Part shown: piece after piece, positions 8,511 through 16,422 of the stretch | How positions within the stretch are numbered: the first letter of the stretch is position 1 | Layout: each line of letters opens with the position of its first letter | IMG/VR virus record: IMGVR_UViG_3300030090_000984 | Span: 1-23,151 of that record | Strand: one strand, 5' to 3' | Source of the DNA: a virus | DNA: 23,151 nt | Position numbers and translations under genes: made by a program | The notes under the pieces: generated by a model | The model's input: the letters and a program-made list of their open reading frames with translations, nothing else | What the model was told of the DNA's origin: nothing | Databases searched by the model: none

Positions 8511-9365
8511 TTATATACCGAAAGCCTTTTCTAGTTCACTATCAGTACCCAAAATTGTATCAAAGACTGTATCGTCTGTACTCTTTTCAACAGGAACACT
8601 ACCTTGTGTTGCAAGTGTGCTAGGTTGAGATTGTACTTCTCTCATCTTGTTTTGAATTTCTTGTCTCGTTGAATCAGCAATTTGACTATCTCTGTTTTTA
8701 CGATTCATCAAGTAATATATATCTTCAAGTTCTAAAGATTTGCTTTTTGCAAACTCAGTAAATTCACTCCATTCTTCATCAGACATATTCATTTTTTGTT
8801 TGAATTGAGTTTCTTTAGCCATTTTTGCATTTTCAGCTTGTTGTGTCTTTAAAACATTATTTAGACGACGTTGCACAATACCATCGATTGTTGCACCCAT
8901 TACTTTTGCGGAATCGGAATCAGGTTTTTGAAATGCTTCATCAGGGTCAAAAACAAAATCTTCATCAAGATTCAGTTGTTGATTCATTGATTGTGGGGCC
9001 TGACCTCCACCCTCAAAATAATTTCTTACATGAGAAATTAAATTAGGGTCTTCACGCATAGCGTCTAGAATAGGCATATAAGGTTCAATTTCTTTTAGTT
9101 TTCCATTGAGTCTTTTAGCCTCTCTACTTGAATCGCTATATCGTTTTTGCAAGACTTCGTTGTCATCTTGCGGTTGAACTTCTACATTGGGGCTCGACTG
9201 CGTGTTATCGCTTTGTACCGAGGTTGGTTGTGTTGGTTCGTCTAATATGCCTCCATTTACTTCTCTATCTAATGATTCAAAAAAATCACTTGAGCCGTTC
9301 ATGACTGCATCTTGTACGTTTGTACTTTCGGGGGCTACTTGAGCGTTACCTACTTGTTCTGACAT
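8511..9365 (-). CDS. Capsid scaffold protein
   Basis: 284 residues between portal and major capsid genes, the standard scaffold position. The protein is very hydrophilic and acidic, with a disordered N-terminal third rich in Q, S, T, P and D. A helical centre follows (QKRYSDSSREAKRLNGKLKE, then IEPYMPILDAMREDPNLI), then a second charged helix (FKQKMNMSDEEWSEFTEFAK) and a short C-terminal DTILGTDSELEKAFGI, probably the capsid-binding tail. No cysteine and no enzymatic motif are seen. The SD is AGGAGA. The protein would assemble the procapsid with the capsid subunit and leave during packaging, as in P22. Confidence 0.75.
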   Translation of the reverse strand: MSEQVGNAQVAPESTNVQDAVMNGSSDFFESLDREVNGGILDEPTQPTSVQSDNTQSSPNVEVQPQDDNEVLQKRYSDSSREAKRLNGKLKEIEPYMPILDAMREDPNLISHVRNYFEGGGQAPQSMNQQLNLDEDFVFDPDEAFQKPDSDSAKVMGATIDGIVQRRLNNVLKTQQAENAKMAKETQFKQKMNMSDEEWSEFTEFAKSKSLELEDIYYLMNRKNRDSQIADSTRQEIQNKMREVQSQPSTLATQGSVPVEKSTDDTVFDTILGTDSELEKAFGI

Positions 9366-9424
9366 ACTATCTCCTATTTTAAGGTTATTTTAATTTAGCA
9401 ACTATAAAATCTAAAATGCAATAA

Positions 9425-11680
9425 TTAAGATTGCTCGTTCTTAGCAACATCTTGCTTACTAGATTCCATGTCGTTTTTCATTTCGTCTCTCATTTTCTGA
9501 AACTCAACTTTTAACATTCCTCTTAGAAGTTTTTGTTGTGCTTCAGTTTCAAGAACATCTTTTCGTATTTCAGTATTTGCATCTCCTACTTTCATCTTAA
9601 TACCTGCTTGTACTAATTGACGTTGTAGTGTTTCGATTGTTCCATCTTTATCTTTTATTAATTCTTGTACAGATTGTAATTGACTTTGCATTTGAGCTAA
9701 TTGTGATTTTCTTTCAACAATCTTATCTTTGTTTCTAATATCTGTTTCAGCTAACATTGCAATATCATCAATTAATCCAGATTGATACCATCTAAAATAT
9801 TCTTCTAATAATGCCCATCTATTTAATGGTAGTGTTGCGCCTGCAATTATTCTTACATCAAATCTTGCAGATGCATAATCTTTATATTTACCAATAGCTT
9901 TACCATAATCATTGTAAAGATTTACATTTATTCTTACTTCTCTTTCTTCATCATTACCTGCCATTGGTTGTACAATTCTAAATACTTTTTCAATTGTATA
10001 ATGTTTTTGAGCCATCATTTTAAATACTCTACCTAAATGTTCAAGTGAAGGTTCTACAATACTATTCATCCATGCTTTTAATCTTCTAGTACCAAACTCA
10101 TCATTAGCAAGTAATCCTCGATATGTTTCTGCTTGGTCTTGAGAAAATCCCATCATTGCACTAGGTACACCACTAATATATTCTGCATCTGTTTTACCTT
10201 GCTGAACAACTGTAAAGAATGCATTATTGATAGGTGCTGGTTGTATTGGAGTAGGTGGAGAGAATCCACTTCTATATTTTAACAATGCTCCAGGCGCTGA
10301 AGAATACTTTTCCCACTCATCTTCAGGAACAGAACCTTCTTCGTACATCCATCTAAGATTAGAAGATAAGTTTGCATTATGTAACATTATTTGATGTGCT
10401 TTATTTATTTCTTGTTGTTTACCTATAAGAGGAGTTACTGCACTCATAGGATATGGTGTTCCTGTGTACATATAAGAAATAGGTACAATAGGATATTCAC
10501 TAATAGGAATAATAGATTCATATAAGAATGTATCATCTCCTACACTAACTGTTTTAACTATTCTGTTTTCATAAAATTCTACAGAATCAACAATATTTTT
10601 AGAAAAGTTTTTATCTGCTTCAAACTTTTTATATGATGCTTCACTCATTACTTGTTCTTTAATAATAGTAGCTTCATCTCTAGCTTGAGATATTAATTCC
10701 ATTTCTCTTTCTCGTATTGCTTGAGCAGCCATCTTTTGAGAATTATCAATCATTAGTCTTGCTCGTTCTGGAATTATTTCACCTTCTTGAACTTGTTGTT
10801 CAATTTGCATTTGTTTTTCAATTAGACTTACTTCTATTTCTTGTTTATATAAATCTAATTGTTCTTGTACTTGCTCTTTCAACATAACAAGTTGAGACTC
10901 AGAAGGTTCTATCTTAATATATACATTTCTGTATTTAAATTTTTTCTTACTATATGTTTCGTAGTATGGCACAATGTCGTCATCTTCAGCATCCATATTT
11001 ACACCATATGTCAAATCTTCAGGTTGAATACTATCTGTAAAATCAATATCTCTTTGTGAATACGATACTACATCACTACCTTTAGTTACTTTTTTAATCT
11101 TTGCTTCAAATTGAGGTAACATATTTATTAGTCTTGCTCTAGCAATATTCTTTCTTATTTGAATAAAATTCGCATCTCTAAATAAAAAATCTCTACTAGC
11201 AGGGTCTACAAATACATCATAAGGGTCAAGTCTTTTAAAACAAACTTCTCCAACTCCTCTATCAGCATCTTTATCAATATCTACAAGAAAGTACCCTAAT
11301 CCTTTAGTAAGTGAATCTAGTATTACTTGACTATATAATGATTTACCATTTGATAGATACCAACAATAATCTGCTACATCAGCATGAACTTGAGCGACAT
11401 CTACATCATCTCCAGTTGCTCCTACTGCTTTCCACTTAGGGTCATTAGCAGTTACAAAGTATTTCATTATTTCTATAATAGGAGTTATTCTATTTATAGT
11501 AAATGTTGGCATTCCAGATTCTTCCAACATTGTTAATTCTTCTTTTGTAAGTTGTTCATTTAGATAAAAGTCATATCCTTTTTGACTTACACTTTGCCAT
11601 CTATGTCTATGGGAGTTATTTACTTTATCCCATATTTGTTTATTTATTTGTGCTTTAGATTTTTTTGTTACTCTTGGCAT
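9425..11680 (-). CDS. Portal protein, P22-like, with internal coiled-coil insertion
   Basis: 751 residues. The portal forms the dodecameric DNA entry ring. It has an N-terminal helical wing (RHRWQSVSQKGYDFYL), TFTINRITPIIEIMKYFV, GLGYFLVDIDKDAD and FKRLDPYDVFVDPASRDF, and later PMSAVTPLIGKQQEINKAHQ and MGFSQDQAETYRGL. This order matches the P22-type portal, including the length (P22 portal is about 725 residues). Residues about 258-358 are a long heptad-like charged insert (QVQEQLDLYKQEIEVSLIEK onward), and the C-terminal 110 residues are another coiled coil (LAQMQSQLQSVQELIKDKDG). The ATG shares one base with the M15 gene stop (TAATG). Confidence 0.85.
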   Translation of the reverse strand: MPRVTKKSKAQINKQIWDKVNNSHRHRWQSVSQKGYDFYLNEQLTKEELTMLEESGMPTFTINRITPIIEIMKYFVTANDPKWKAVGATGDDVDVAQVHADVADYCWYLSNGKSLYSQVILDSLTKGLGYFLVDIDKDADRGVGEVCFKRLDPYDVFVDPASRDFLFRDANFIQIRKNIARARLINMLPQFEAKIKKVTKGSDVVSYSQRDIDFTDSIQPEDLTYGVNMDAEDDDIVPYYETYSKKKFKYRNVYIKIEPSESQLVMLKEQVQEQLDLYKQEIEVSLIEKQMQIEQQVQEGEIIPERARLMIDNSQKMAAQAIREREMELISQARDEATIIKEQVMSEASYKKFEADKNFSKNIVDSVEFYENRIVKTVSVGDDTFLYESIIPISEYPIVPISYMYTGTPYPMSAVTPLIGKQQEINKAHQIMLHNANLSSNLRWMYEEGSVPEDEWEKYSSAPGALLKYRSGFSPPTPIQPAPINNAFFTVVQQGKTDAEYISGVPSAMMGFSQDQAETYRGLLANDEFGTRRLKAWMNSIVEPSLEHLGRVFKMMAQKHYTIEKVFRIVQPMAGNDEEREVRINVNLYNDYGKAIGKYKDYASARFDVRIIAGATLPLNRWALLEEYFRWYQSGLIDDIAMLAETDIRNKDKIVERKSQLAQMQSQLQSVQELIKDKDGTIETLQRQLVQAGIKMKVGDANTEIRKDVLETEAQQKLLRGMLKVEFQKMRDEMKNDMESSKQDVAKNEQS

Positions 11681-12060
11681 TATTCTCTAATCTCCACATG
11701 AACTAAATCATCGAAGCGATTATCTCGTGTTTCGCCATCACTATCCCAATCGCCGCCCCAACGAACATTAATATTTAATTGTTTTGCTATTCCTCTAATC
11801 ATTCCACCCATGTAATGAAACCTATCTCTATCTTCCCAATCTATAGGATACGGAGCGAGGTCTACAGCTTTTCCTTCAATATGTTTGCTAAACTTAGTTT
11901 TAGTTTTGCCTTCTTTTAGTAATATCTCCTGTCGTTGCTTGCTCCGTAATCCTTCAATAATTGTAACATCCATAATCTTAATAAGTTCATTTAGGACATT
12001 AACAAGTCTAGTGTCTACTCCTCTTAATCGTTCTTTTGACCTTTTACCAAATTTAGGCAT
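11680..12060 (-). CDS. M15-family zinc peptidase, probable endolysin
   Basis: 126 residues, complete for a single-domain M15C-type L-alanyl-D-glutamate (or D-Ala-D-Ala) peptidase, which cuts peptidoglycan cross-bridge peptides. Visible motifs: EGLRSKQRQE, SKHIEGKAVDLAP with zinc ligands H60 and D67, and DLVHVEI with H121. The WGGDWD motif just before the last part is also typical. No signal peptide or membrane segment is visible, so release would need a holin or a virion role. The SD AAGGAG overlaps the end of TerL. Placement between TerL and portal is unusual for an endolysin and could mean it is packaged. T5 endolysin (about 137 residues) is the closest well-known size analogue. Confidence 0.85.
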   Translation of the reverse strand: MPKFGKRSKERLRGVDTRLVNVLNELIKIMDVTIIEGLRSKQRQEILLKEGKTKTKFSKHIEGKAVDLAPYPIDWEDRDRFHYMGGMIRGIAKQLNINVRWGGDWDSDGETRDNRFDDLVHVEIRE

Positions 12061-12069
12061 ATATACTCC

Positions 12070-13635
12070 TTACGATACTAACCAGCTTTTAGCTTTTCTT
12101 TTAGGCTTAAACCATGATTTTTTATCTTTACTTTTTTTCATACTTGGCGGAAATGCATGTATTTGTGCGTAATAAAGTGATTCAATAGTGTCATCATGAG
12201 CCATTTTAGGACCGAAAGTAAGGATTTCGTTAATTAAATCAAACATATTTTTCCTTAAATGGACAGTTCCTGTACTAAAACGTGCAGAAAGTCCAGAATA
12301 AATGCGATTTCTTTTCTGTGTACCGCCTGGTTTTTGTGGTATTACGGATATATCGTACTTATTTAATCTTCTTCTTTCATCATTCATTGCTTGAAATATA
12401 CTACGATTCATTGCTACATCTTCAACTGTAGATGATGTGCAATTGTATTTTTGATGTAATTCTATAATAATATCTACTACACCTTTCTTTCCTATTATAT
12501 CTCCAGTTTCAGGATTTTTAGAACCTATAGTAGGAATACTACGATGTCTTTCGTATTCTAATACATATAATTCATTATTAGCATCAATCGCAATAACAGT
12601 TATAACACTATAGTCAGAATGTTTAGTATCAATATCTGTAGCAGGGTCGCATCCAATAAATGTATTAACTGGTATGTCATCTCCATCTTTTACAATATAA
12701 TTAACACCATCTTCATTTTTAAAGTACCCATTCCAATATCTAATATGTTCTCTTTTCCATATAGCATCTTCTTCAGATTGTACTTCCATCATATATTCTT
12801 GATAAAATTTTTGTGGCATACCACTATCTGCATAAAATTTTTTCTTTTCTTCTAGTTTTTTTCTAGTAAAGAAAGATGCCCATAATGGCGTTTCATTATC
12901 TAGTAACGCTTTATATGTAATTACTTTCCAAGCAAACTCTTTATTTTCTTTTTTAGATTTCGCATGACTGTTAAGAAGATTGTTAATAAATGAATCATAA
13001 TGTACAGGAGTGCCATTAACACGAAGACGACCAGTATGAGGCTCAATAGCGGGATAGATAACAGCAGTAACAAGATTAGCATTTTTATCTCTTGCTTCCT
13101 GCGTAATTGTGTTTGCCTCATGCTCGAAGTCATCAAGTACGATGAGGTCATATCTTTTGTGTAGTTTTGCTCCACCTCTGATTCCTGCGACATTGCTTTT
13201 ACTAATAAGTTTACATCCATTACTTAACTCTATATCTTCCTCTGTCCATTTTTTTCCTTTTAAATTTCCAAAATAGTATTTTAATCTATCATTAAATTCA
13301 AGGTGGTGTCTAATGTAATCCATATTACCTACACTAAGTTTTTGTGTAGCAGATACCCAAGCATAGAATAAGAAGTCATCTTTACAAAAGACAAAATCTT
13401 TTAACATAGATGCTTTAGTTAATACAGTCTTACCATGACCTCTAGGAATAATAATGGCAGTTTGTTTGTTTTCTTTATTATCAATTGCATCAGCAACTTC
13501 ATAATGAAAAAATGGTGTTTCGCTTCGTAAAAAATCATCAGGTAAAAATAATTTACCAAAAGCTATTAAGTCTGTATATGCAAGTTTTAATGCTTCTTCA
13601 GCTTCGCTTACGTTCTGTGTATTTATATTTGCCAT
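12070..13635 (-). CDS. terL: Terminase large subunit (packaging ATPase/nuclease)
   Basis: 521 residues, full length for TerL. The ATPase has Walker A PRGHGKT (K69) after IIIP, Walker B LIVLDDFEHE (D168, D169, catalytic E171 by position) and the coupling motif RVNGTP near 206-210. The C-terminal RNase H-like nuclease shows GCDPATD with D330, D341, VEDVAMN with E405 and AHDDTIESL with D481/D482. It drives DNA into the prohead through the portal and cuts concatemers with the small subunit. The SD is weak (GGAAG about 11 bases upstream), unusual among its neighbours, so expression is probably modest. A basic C-terminal tail (KKSKDKKSWFKPKRK) ends the protein. Confidence 0.93.
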   Translation of the reverse strand: MANINTQNVSEAEEALKLAYTDLIAFGKLFLPDDFLRSETPFFHYEVADAIDNKENKQTAIIIPRGHGKTVLTKASMLKDFVFCKDDFLFYAWVSATQKLSVGNMDYIRHHLEFNDRLKYYFGNLKGKKWTEEDIELSNGCKLISKSNVAGIRGGAKLHKRYDLIVLDDFEHEANTITQEARDKNANLVTAVIYPAIEPHTGRLRVNGTPVHYDSFINNLLNSHAKSKKENKEFAWKVITYKALLDNETPLWASFFTRKKLEEKKKFYADSGMPQKFYQEYMMEVQSEEDAIWKREHIRYWNGYFKNEDGVNYIVKDGDDIPVNTFIGCDPATDIDTKHSDYSVITVIAIDANNELYVLEYERHRSIPTIGSKNPETGDIIGKKGVVDIIIELHQKYNCTSSTVEDVAMNRSIFQAMNDERRRLNKYDISVIPQKPGGTQKRNRIYSGLSARFSTGTVHLRKNMFDLINEILTFGPKMAHDDTIESLYYAQIHAFPPSMKKSKDKKSWFKPKRKAKSWLVS

Positions 13636-13710
13636 CTATTGTAAACTTCCATTGGTCATAACTTTGAGACTTATTATTTATTTGATAATATAAAACAAAT
13701 GGTTTAACTA

Positions 13711-14766
13711 TTATTTCTGTTTCGATTTTTTCCATTGTTTTCTTTTGTATTCTAAAAACTTAGCACCTTCGTATGGATTAAATATAGTAGTAATTAATCT
13801 ATTATCATCATCTTCATAGTAAGGGTCAATAATTGTAACTGGTGCATTAAATATATTTTTATCATCTAATCCAAGTTTATCTGCATAACTATCCATTATT
13901 TTAAATGATGCTACTTGTATTGCATGACTTATAAGTCCACTAGCTGCATCTTTTAATACTTGATAGCCTGAAACATGAGTATGTCCGCAAGTAAGTATAT
14001 GGTCTTTCCATCCCATCTGAGCAGCTTTAGCTACACCATGAGCAGTATTCCACATTGAGTTACCTTTGAACATATGACGAGCATTAATACGAATTTCTTT
14101 TCTATTAGGAAATATAAGATTAAGTCTTGCTCCCCATTGTTCATACACACCACTATGTTCTCTCATAATAAATTCTAGTGGGTCGCCATCTCCACTCCAT
14201 ACATCATGATTACCTGCTACTAAGTATAGCCATTCTACTTGATTAACAAAATGTTCTGTAAGTCTCCATGATTCTTTTGCAGATGTAGATTGTTGTCCAT
14301 ATAATGCTTGAAGTCTACCTATCCAATTGTTTTGTATATCCCCTAAGTTACCTCCAAATAATCCATCTGTTTTATTTATTAAGTCACACAATGAATATAT
14401 TTCTGCTAAGTCTGTACCATCGTCATCTACATGAGGGTCTCCAAAATGAAGTATACCTATAGGTCCCATTTGATTAATTTTTATATTTATTAATCCTCTA
14501 GATTTTTTTGCTTTTAATTTTTGATTAAATTGTTTTTTTCGATGTTTTATTATATCATCTATTGGTATAAAATCAACTTCTAATTCTTCTGCTTTAAATG
14601 GAGACTTCTCAAGAACTTTTGGATTAAGCATTTTTTTACCACATGCCATACATTGCCATCTTTGTCTTTTTTTACTTTTCCAATATGCCCATCCATCTTT
14701 TTTTAAATTTCTTGCTCCGCATTTATCACATCCGATAATATTTCCAGTATCATCTTTTACTAGCAT
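13711..14766 (-). CDS. Metallophosphoesterase with N-terminal zinc ribbon
   Basis: 351 residues. N-terminal zinc ribbon: C13-C16 and C39-C42 around a WAYWKSKKRQRWQC basic stretch, suggesting nucleic-acid binding. The calcineurin-like phosphoesterase core follows: ILHFGDPHVDDD (D110, H112), GNLGDIQNN (D143), VAGNHDVW (N186, H187, D188) and CGHTHVSGY (H262, H264), all metal-binding residues present. Such enzymes cleave phosphodiesters in nucleic acids or nucleotides. Its place between TerS and TerL suggests a role tied to packaging or DNA end processing, but the substrate is unknown. It starts four bases after TerS stops, with SD GAGGAAAA inside the TerS end. Confidence 0.85.
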   Translation of the reverse strand: MLVKDDTGNIIGCDKCGARNLKKDGWAYWKSKKRQRWQCMACGKKMLNPKVLEKSPFKAEELEVDFIPIDDIIKHRKKQFNQKLKAKKSRGLINIKINQMGPIGILHFGDPHVDDDGTDLAEIYSLCDLINKTDGLFGGNLGDIQNNWIGRLQALYGQQSTSAKESWRLTEHFVNQVEWLYLVAGNHDVWSGDGDPLEFIMREHSGVYEQWGARLNLIFPNRKEIRINARHMFKGNSMWNTAHGVAKAAQMGWKDHILTCGHTHVSGYQVLKDAASGLISHAIQVASFKIMDSYADKLGLDDKNIFNAPVTIIDPYYEDDDNRLITTIFNPYEGAKFLEYKRKQWKKSKQK

Positions 14767-14767
14767 A

Positions 14768-15541
14768 TTATTTTTCCTCTATTGGATTAAGTTCTTTTTT
14801 TCTATTTGCTATTTGTAAATCTTCTGAACCAAATCCTTGAAACATTCCTACTATACCAGTTTCTATTTGTTTTACATTATTACCTGATGTTCCAACAATC
14901 TTACCTAATTCTTTTGTAGATTGCAATATAATGTTATCATCTTCACTATAATCAGCAAGATGTTTTAGTTTGCCTAATATATACTCGTGGTCTATACCTA
15001 GTGTCTTTGCAACGTCTAATACTGATTTTTCTATTTCTTTCATAACTCTTTCCTGTTTAAGTAATATAGCTGCTTTTTTACCAGCTTTGTTATCTGACAT
15101 TTCATTGTATGCTTTTTTGTATGCTTTTACAGCACCCATACCTACAACGATGTTAGTAGCAAATTGTTTTTCTTTATTTGTTACCTTAGTTCGTTCTTTT
15201 ACTCGTTTACTCGTATCTTTAATTGTTTTACTAAATGTATATCTATTTGGATGTTGTGAAAAATCTGTATCCATTTTAACTGTGTGTCTATTTAAAAAAC
15301 TACCTACAACAGTTCTTACCCATCCATTAGCGTATTTATAATTTTTTCTATCGCCTGGGTGATTTACATTTTTACTTACTTTTAATAATTGAACAATCCT
15401 ACCATCATCAGACCATACCCAATCTCCCTCATTACCAGTTCTCCAATTATCGTGAATCTCTTCACTAGGGCAATTTTCTTTGAACTCCTCATATGTATCA
15501 TATACATAGTGAGGCACTCCTTTAATTGTCTGCTTCTCCAA
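14768..15541 (-). CDS. terS: Terminase small subunit with extra N-terminal domain
   Basis: 257 residues. The C-terminal half contains the terminase small-subunit signature: VTNKEKQFATNIVVGMGAVK followed by AYKKAYNEMSDNKAGKKAA and LLKQERVMKEIEKS (about 119-175), a helix-turn-helix that binds the packaging site. Then comes a helix (AKTLGIDHEYILGKLKHLAD). Residues 1-115 are an extra domain with GDWVWSDDGRIVQLLKV and YANGWVRTVVGSF, probably a small beta barrel, which is not part of the minimal family. The start is TTG: the triplet at 15541 follows an AGGAG site by seven bases, and no ATG in frame is better placed. It overlaps the previous gene by 20 bases. It works with TerL to recognise phage DNA. 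Confidence 0.7.
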   Translation of the reverse strand: MEKQTIKGVPHYVYDTYEEFKENCPSEEIHDNWRTGNEGDWVWSDDGRIVQLLKVSKNVNHPGDRKNYKYANGWVRTVVGSFLNRHTVKMDTDFSQHPNRYTFSKTIKDTSKRVKERTKVTNKEKQFATNIVVGMGAVKAYKKAYNEMSDNKAGKKAAILLKQERVMKEIEKSVLDVAKTLGIDHEYILGKLKHLADYSEDDNIILQSTKELGKIVGTSGNNVKQIETGIVGMFQGFGSEDLQIANRKKELNPIEEK

Positions 15542-15740
15542 TTATATCTCCTATGTTTACTTGATGTCCATTGCGTTCTAATCTTTGAACTAGTCTATCT
15601 ATAAGGTCATTTACTTCTTCAGGTATCATATATACTCTATCATTAATTTGTATAGGATAATATGATTCAGACATAGTACGCAGTATGTCTTCTTGTTCAT
15701 CTACGGAAAATCTACTTAGGAATTTGTATTCTTCTGCCAT
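15522..15740 (-). CDS. Unrecognised small acidic protein, first gene of leftward operon
   Basis: 72 residues with no recognised family. It is mostly helical and acidic (FSVDEQEDILRTMSESYYP, EEVNDLIDRLVQRLERNGH). The stop overlaps TerS, so the two are translationally linked. It lacks a canonical Shine-Dalgarno: the bases before the ATG are an A-rich run (AGAAAAAAAAATAATA), unlike the AGGAG sites elsewhere. This suggests initiation by an S1-type A/U-rich leader or a special regulation of the first late gene. A role in packaging control or as a TerS partner is plausible but unsupported. Confidence 0.6.
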   Translation of the reverse strand: MAEEYKFLSRFSVDEQEDILRTMSESYYPIQINDRVYMIPEEVNDLIDRLVQRLERNGHQVNIGDIIGEADN

Positions 15741-15797
15741 TATTATTTTTTTTTCTACTACACATTATTATAATCCTTTACCCAACCACCGCCCAGA

Positions 15798-15826
15798 ATC
15801 TAATACATAAGTCAAATCAATGTCAA
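15798..15826 (-). promoter_or_regulatory. Candidate leftward (structural operon) promoter
   Basis: On the minus strand a perfect TTGACA (15826-15821) is followed after 17 bases by TTAGAT (15803-15798), a 3 of 6 match to TATAAT. The resulting transcript would start near 15791 and give a leader of about 50 bases before the ATG at 15740. A separate exact TATAAT at 15772-15767 lacks a -35 partner and could be a phage-specific or host-activated alternative. Confidence 0.45.
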
Positions 15827-15864
15827 GCGATGACCAAGTTGTTACCCAAAAAAATTGTAGGATT

Positions 15865-15892
15865 TTGAAATGTAACCTTTTTCCCATAGTAT
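15865..15892 (+). promoter_or_regulatory. Candidate rightward early promoter
   Basis: TTGAAA (5 of 6) at 15865-15870, a 16-base spacer and TAGTAT (4 of 6) at 15887-15892 precede the first rightward gene. A transcript would start near 15899, inside the CCCCC/GGGGG repeat, and read through the 15913-15929 palindrome before the gene at 15979. The same TAGTAT hexamer recurs at 16788. Confidence 0.4.
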
Positions 15893-15893
15893 A

Positions 15894-15908
15894 CCCCCTA
15901 TACGGGGG
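15894..15908. repeat. C5/G5 inverted repeat in the divergent control region
   Basis: CCCCC, a five-base spacer TATAC, then GGGGG. In an AT-rich genome such a pure GC dyad is striking. It sits immediately after the -10 of the candidate rightward promoter, a normal place for a repressor or anti-terminator site. Whether it acts as DNA or RNA is not determinable here. Confidence 0.5.
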
Positions 15909-15912
15909 ATTT

Positions 15913-15929
15913 CGTAAATAGAATTTACG
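15913..15929. promoter_or_regulatory. Operator-like palindrome CGTAAAT-AGA-ATTTACG
   Basis: A perfect 7+7 base dyad with a three-base centre, typical of a dimeric helix-turn-helix repressor site, placed between the candidate promoter and the first early gene. It lies about 50 bases before the ATG. No second identical copy was found in the window, so it could also be a stem-loop in the leader. Confidence 0.5.
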
Positions 15930-15978
15930 TTATTTTTGATTTGTATTTTATTTGATTAATTAATAAGGAGAAACAAGT

Positions 15979-16272
15979 ATGAACTTTCATGAGATGATAC
16001 AGTCAGAAGTCAGTAGCAGTGAAGTTATTGATAGAGACTTCTATGTGAGACTAGCTAAGAAGGTTAAGTTGAATGCTTTACCTAAGATACTAGGAGCCAG
16101 TCCTCAAAGACAATGGAATAAGTTTGTTGGTAGAATACCTAACAAGAATGATTTGAGAAGAGAGCTTGATGCTAATCTTAGAATCATTAACGACTATTGT
16201 TTAGAAGATGGTTTTGAAAGCATCTATACACCAGCAGAAGATAAACCAATCGAAGTTGGAAACATAGGATAA
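15979..16272 (+). CDS. Unrecognised protein, first gene of rightward operon
   Basis: 97 residues. No family recognised. Mixed charge, with helical stretches (MNFHEMIQSEVSSSEVID, DFYVRLAKKVKLNALPKIL) and a basic patch (KNDLRRELDANLR); the C-terminal quarter is acidic and ends EVGNIG. Start ATG follows AAGGAG by nine bases. Being the first gene after the control region it may be an early takeover or regulatory protein (inference from position only). A ten-base tandem repeat covers its last codons and stop. Confidence 0.75.
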   Translation: MNFHEMIQSEVSSSEVIDRDFYVRLAKKVKLNALPKILGASPQRQWNKFVGRIPNKNDLRRELDANLRIINDYCLEDGFESIYTPAEDKPIEVGNIG

Positions 16273-16280
16273 CATAGGAT
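16261..16280 (+). repeat. Perfect 10-base tandem repeat across a stop codon
   Basis: AACATAGGAT occurs twice without a gap. The first copy supplies the last codons and the TA of the TAA stop; the second provides one arm of the hairpin immediately downstream. It looks like a recent slippage duplication. Confidence 0.9.
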
Positions 16281-16310
16281 GGGGGTGATAACGTAGCCCC
16301 CACAACCTAT
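16274..16310 (+). terminator. Strong hairpin after first early gene, terminator-like
   Basis: ATAGG-A-TGGGGG pairs with CCCCCA-CAA-CCTAT around an 11-base loop, giving 11 base pairs with one asymmetric bulge. The gene stop is just upstream. The trailing sequence TTTAATTATTAATTATTA is U/A-rich but not a clean U-tract, so termination would be partial; an mRNA-stabilising 3' hairpin is the alternative. Confidence 0.5.
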
Positions 16311-16393
16311 TTAATTATTAATTATTACACTTAATGTCATAAGAATGTAGATAGAATGTCGCAGATAGTTTATTCTGTTATATATACGTCTAT

Positions 16394-16422
16394 TTGCATA
16401 ACTTTGGCATACACTTTATAAC
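16394..16422 (+). promoter_or_regulatory. Candidate promoter before the 78-residue gene
   Basis: TTGCAT at 16394-16399 (3 of 6), 17-base spacer, TATAAC at 16417-16422 (5 of 6). The -10 sits in the loop of the TTTGGCA/TGCCAAA dyad, so repressor binding or cruciform formation there could block it. The rest of the 186-base gap (16311-16393) holds no further convincing element. Confidence 0.4.

Noticed and set aside
15767-15772. Exact TATAAT on the minus strand as leftward -10
   Set aside because: No acceptable -35 at 16-18 bases; kept only as an alternative to the TTGACA-linked box.
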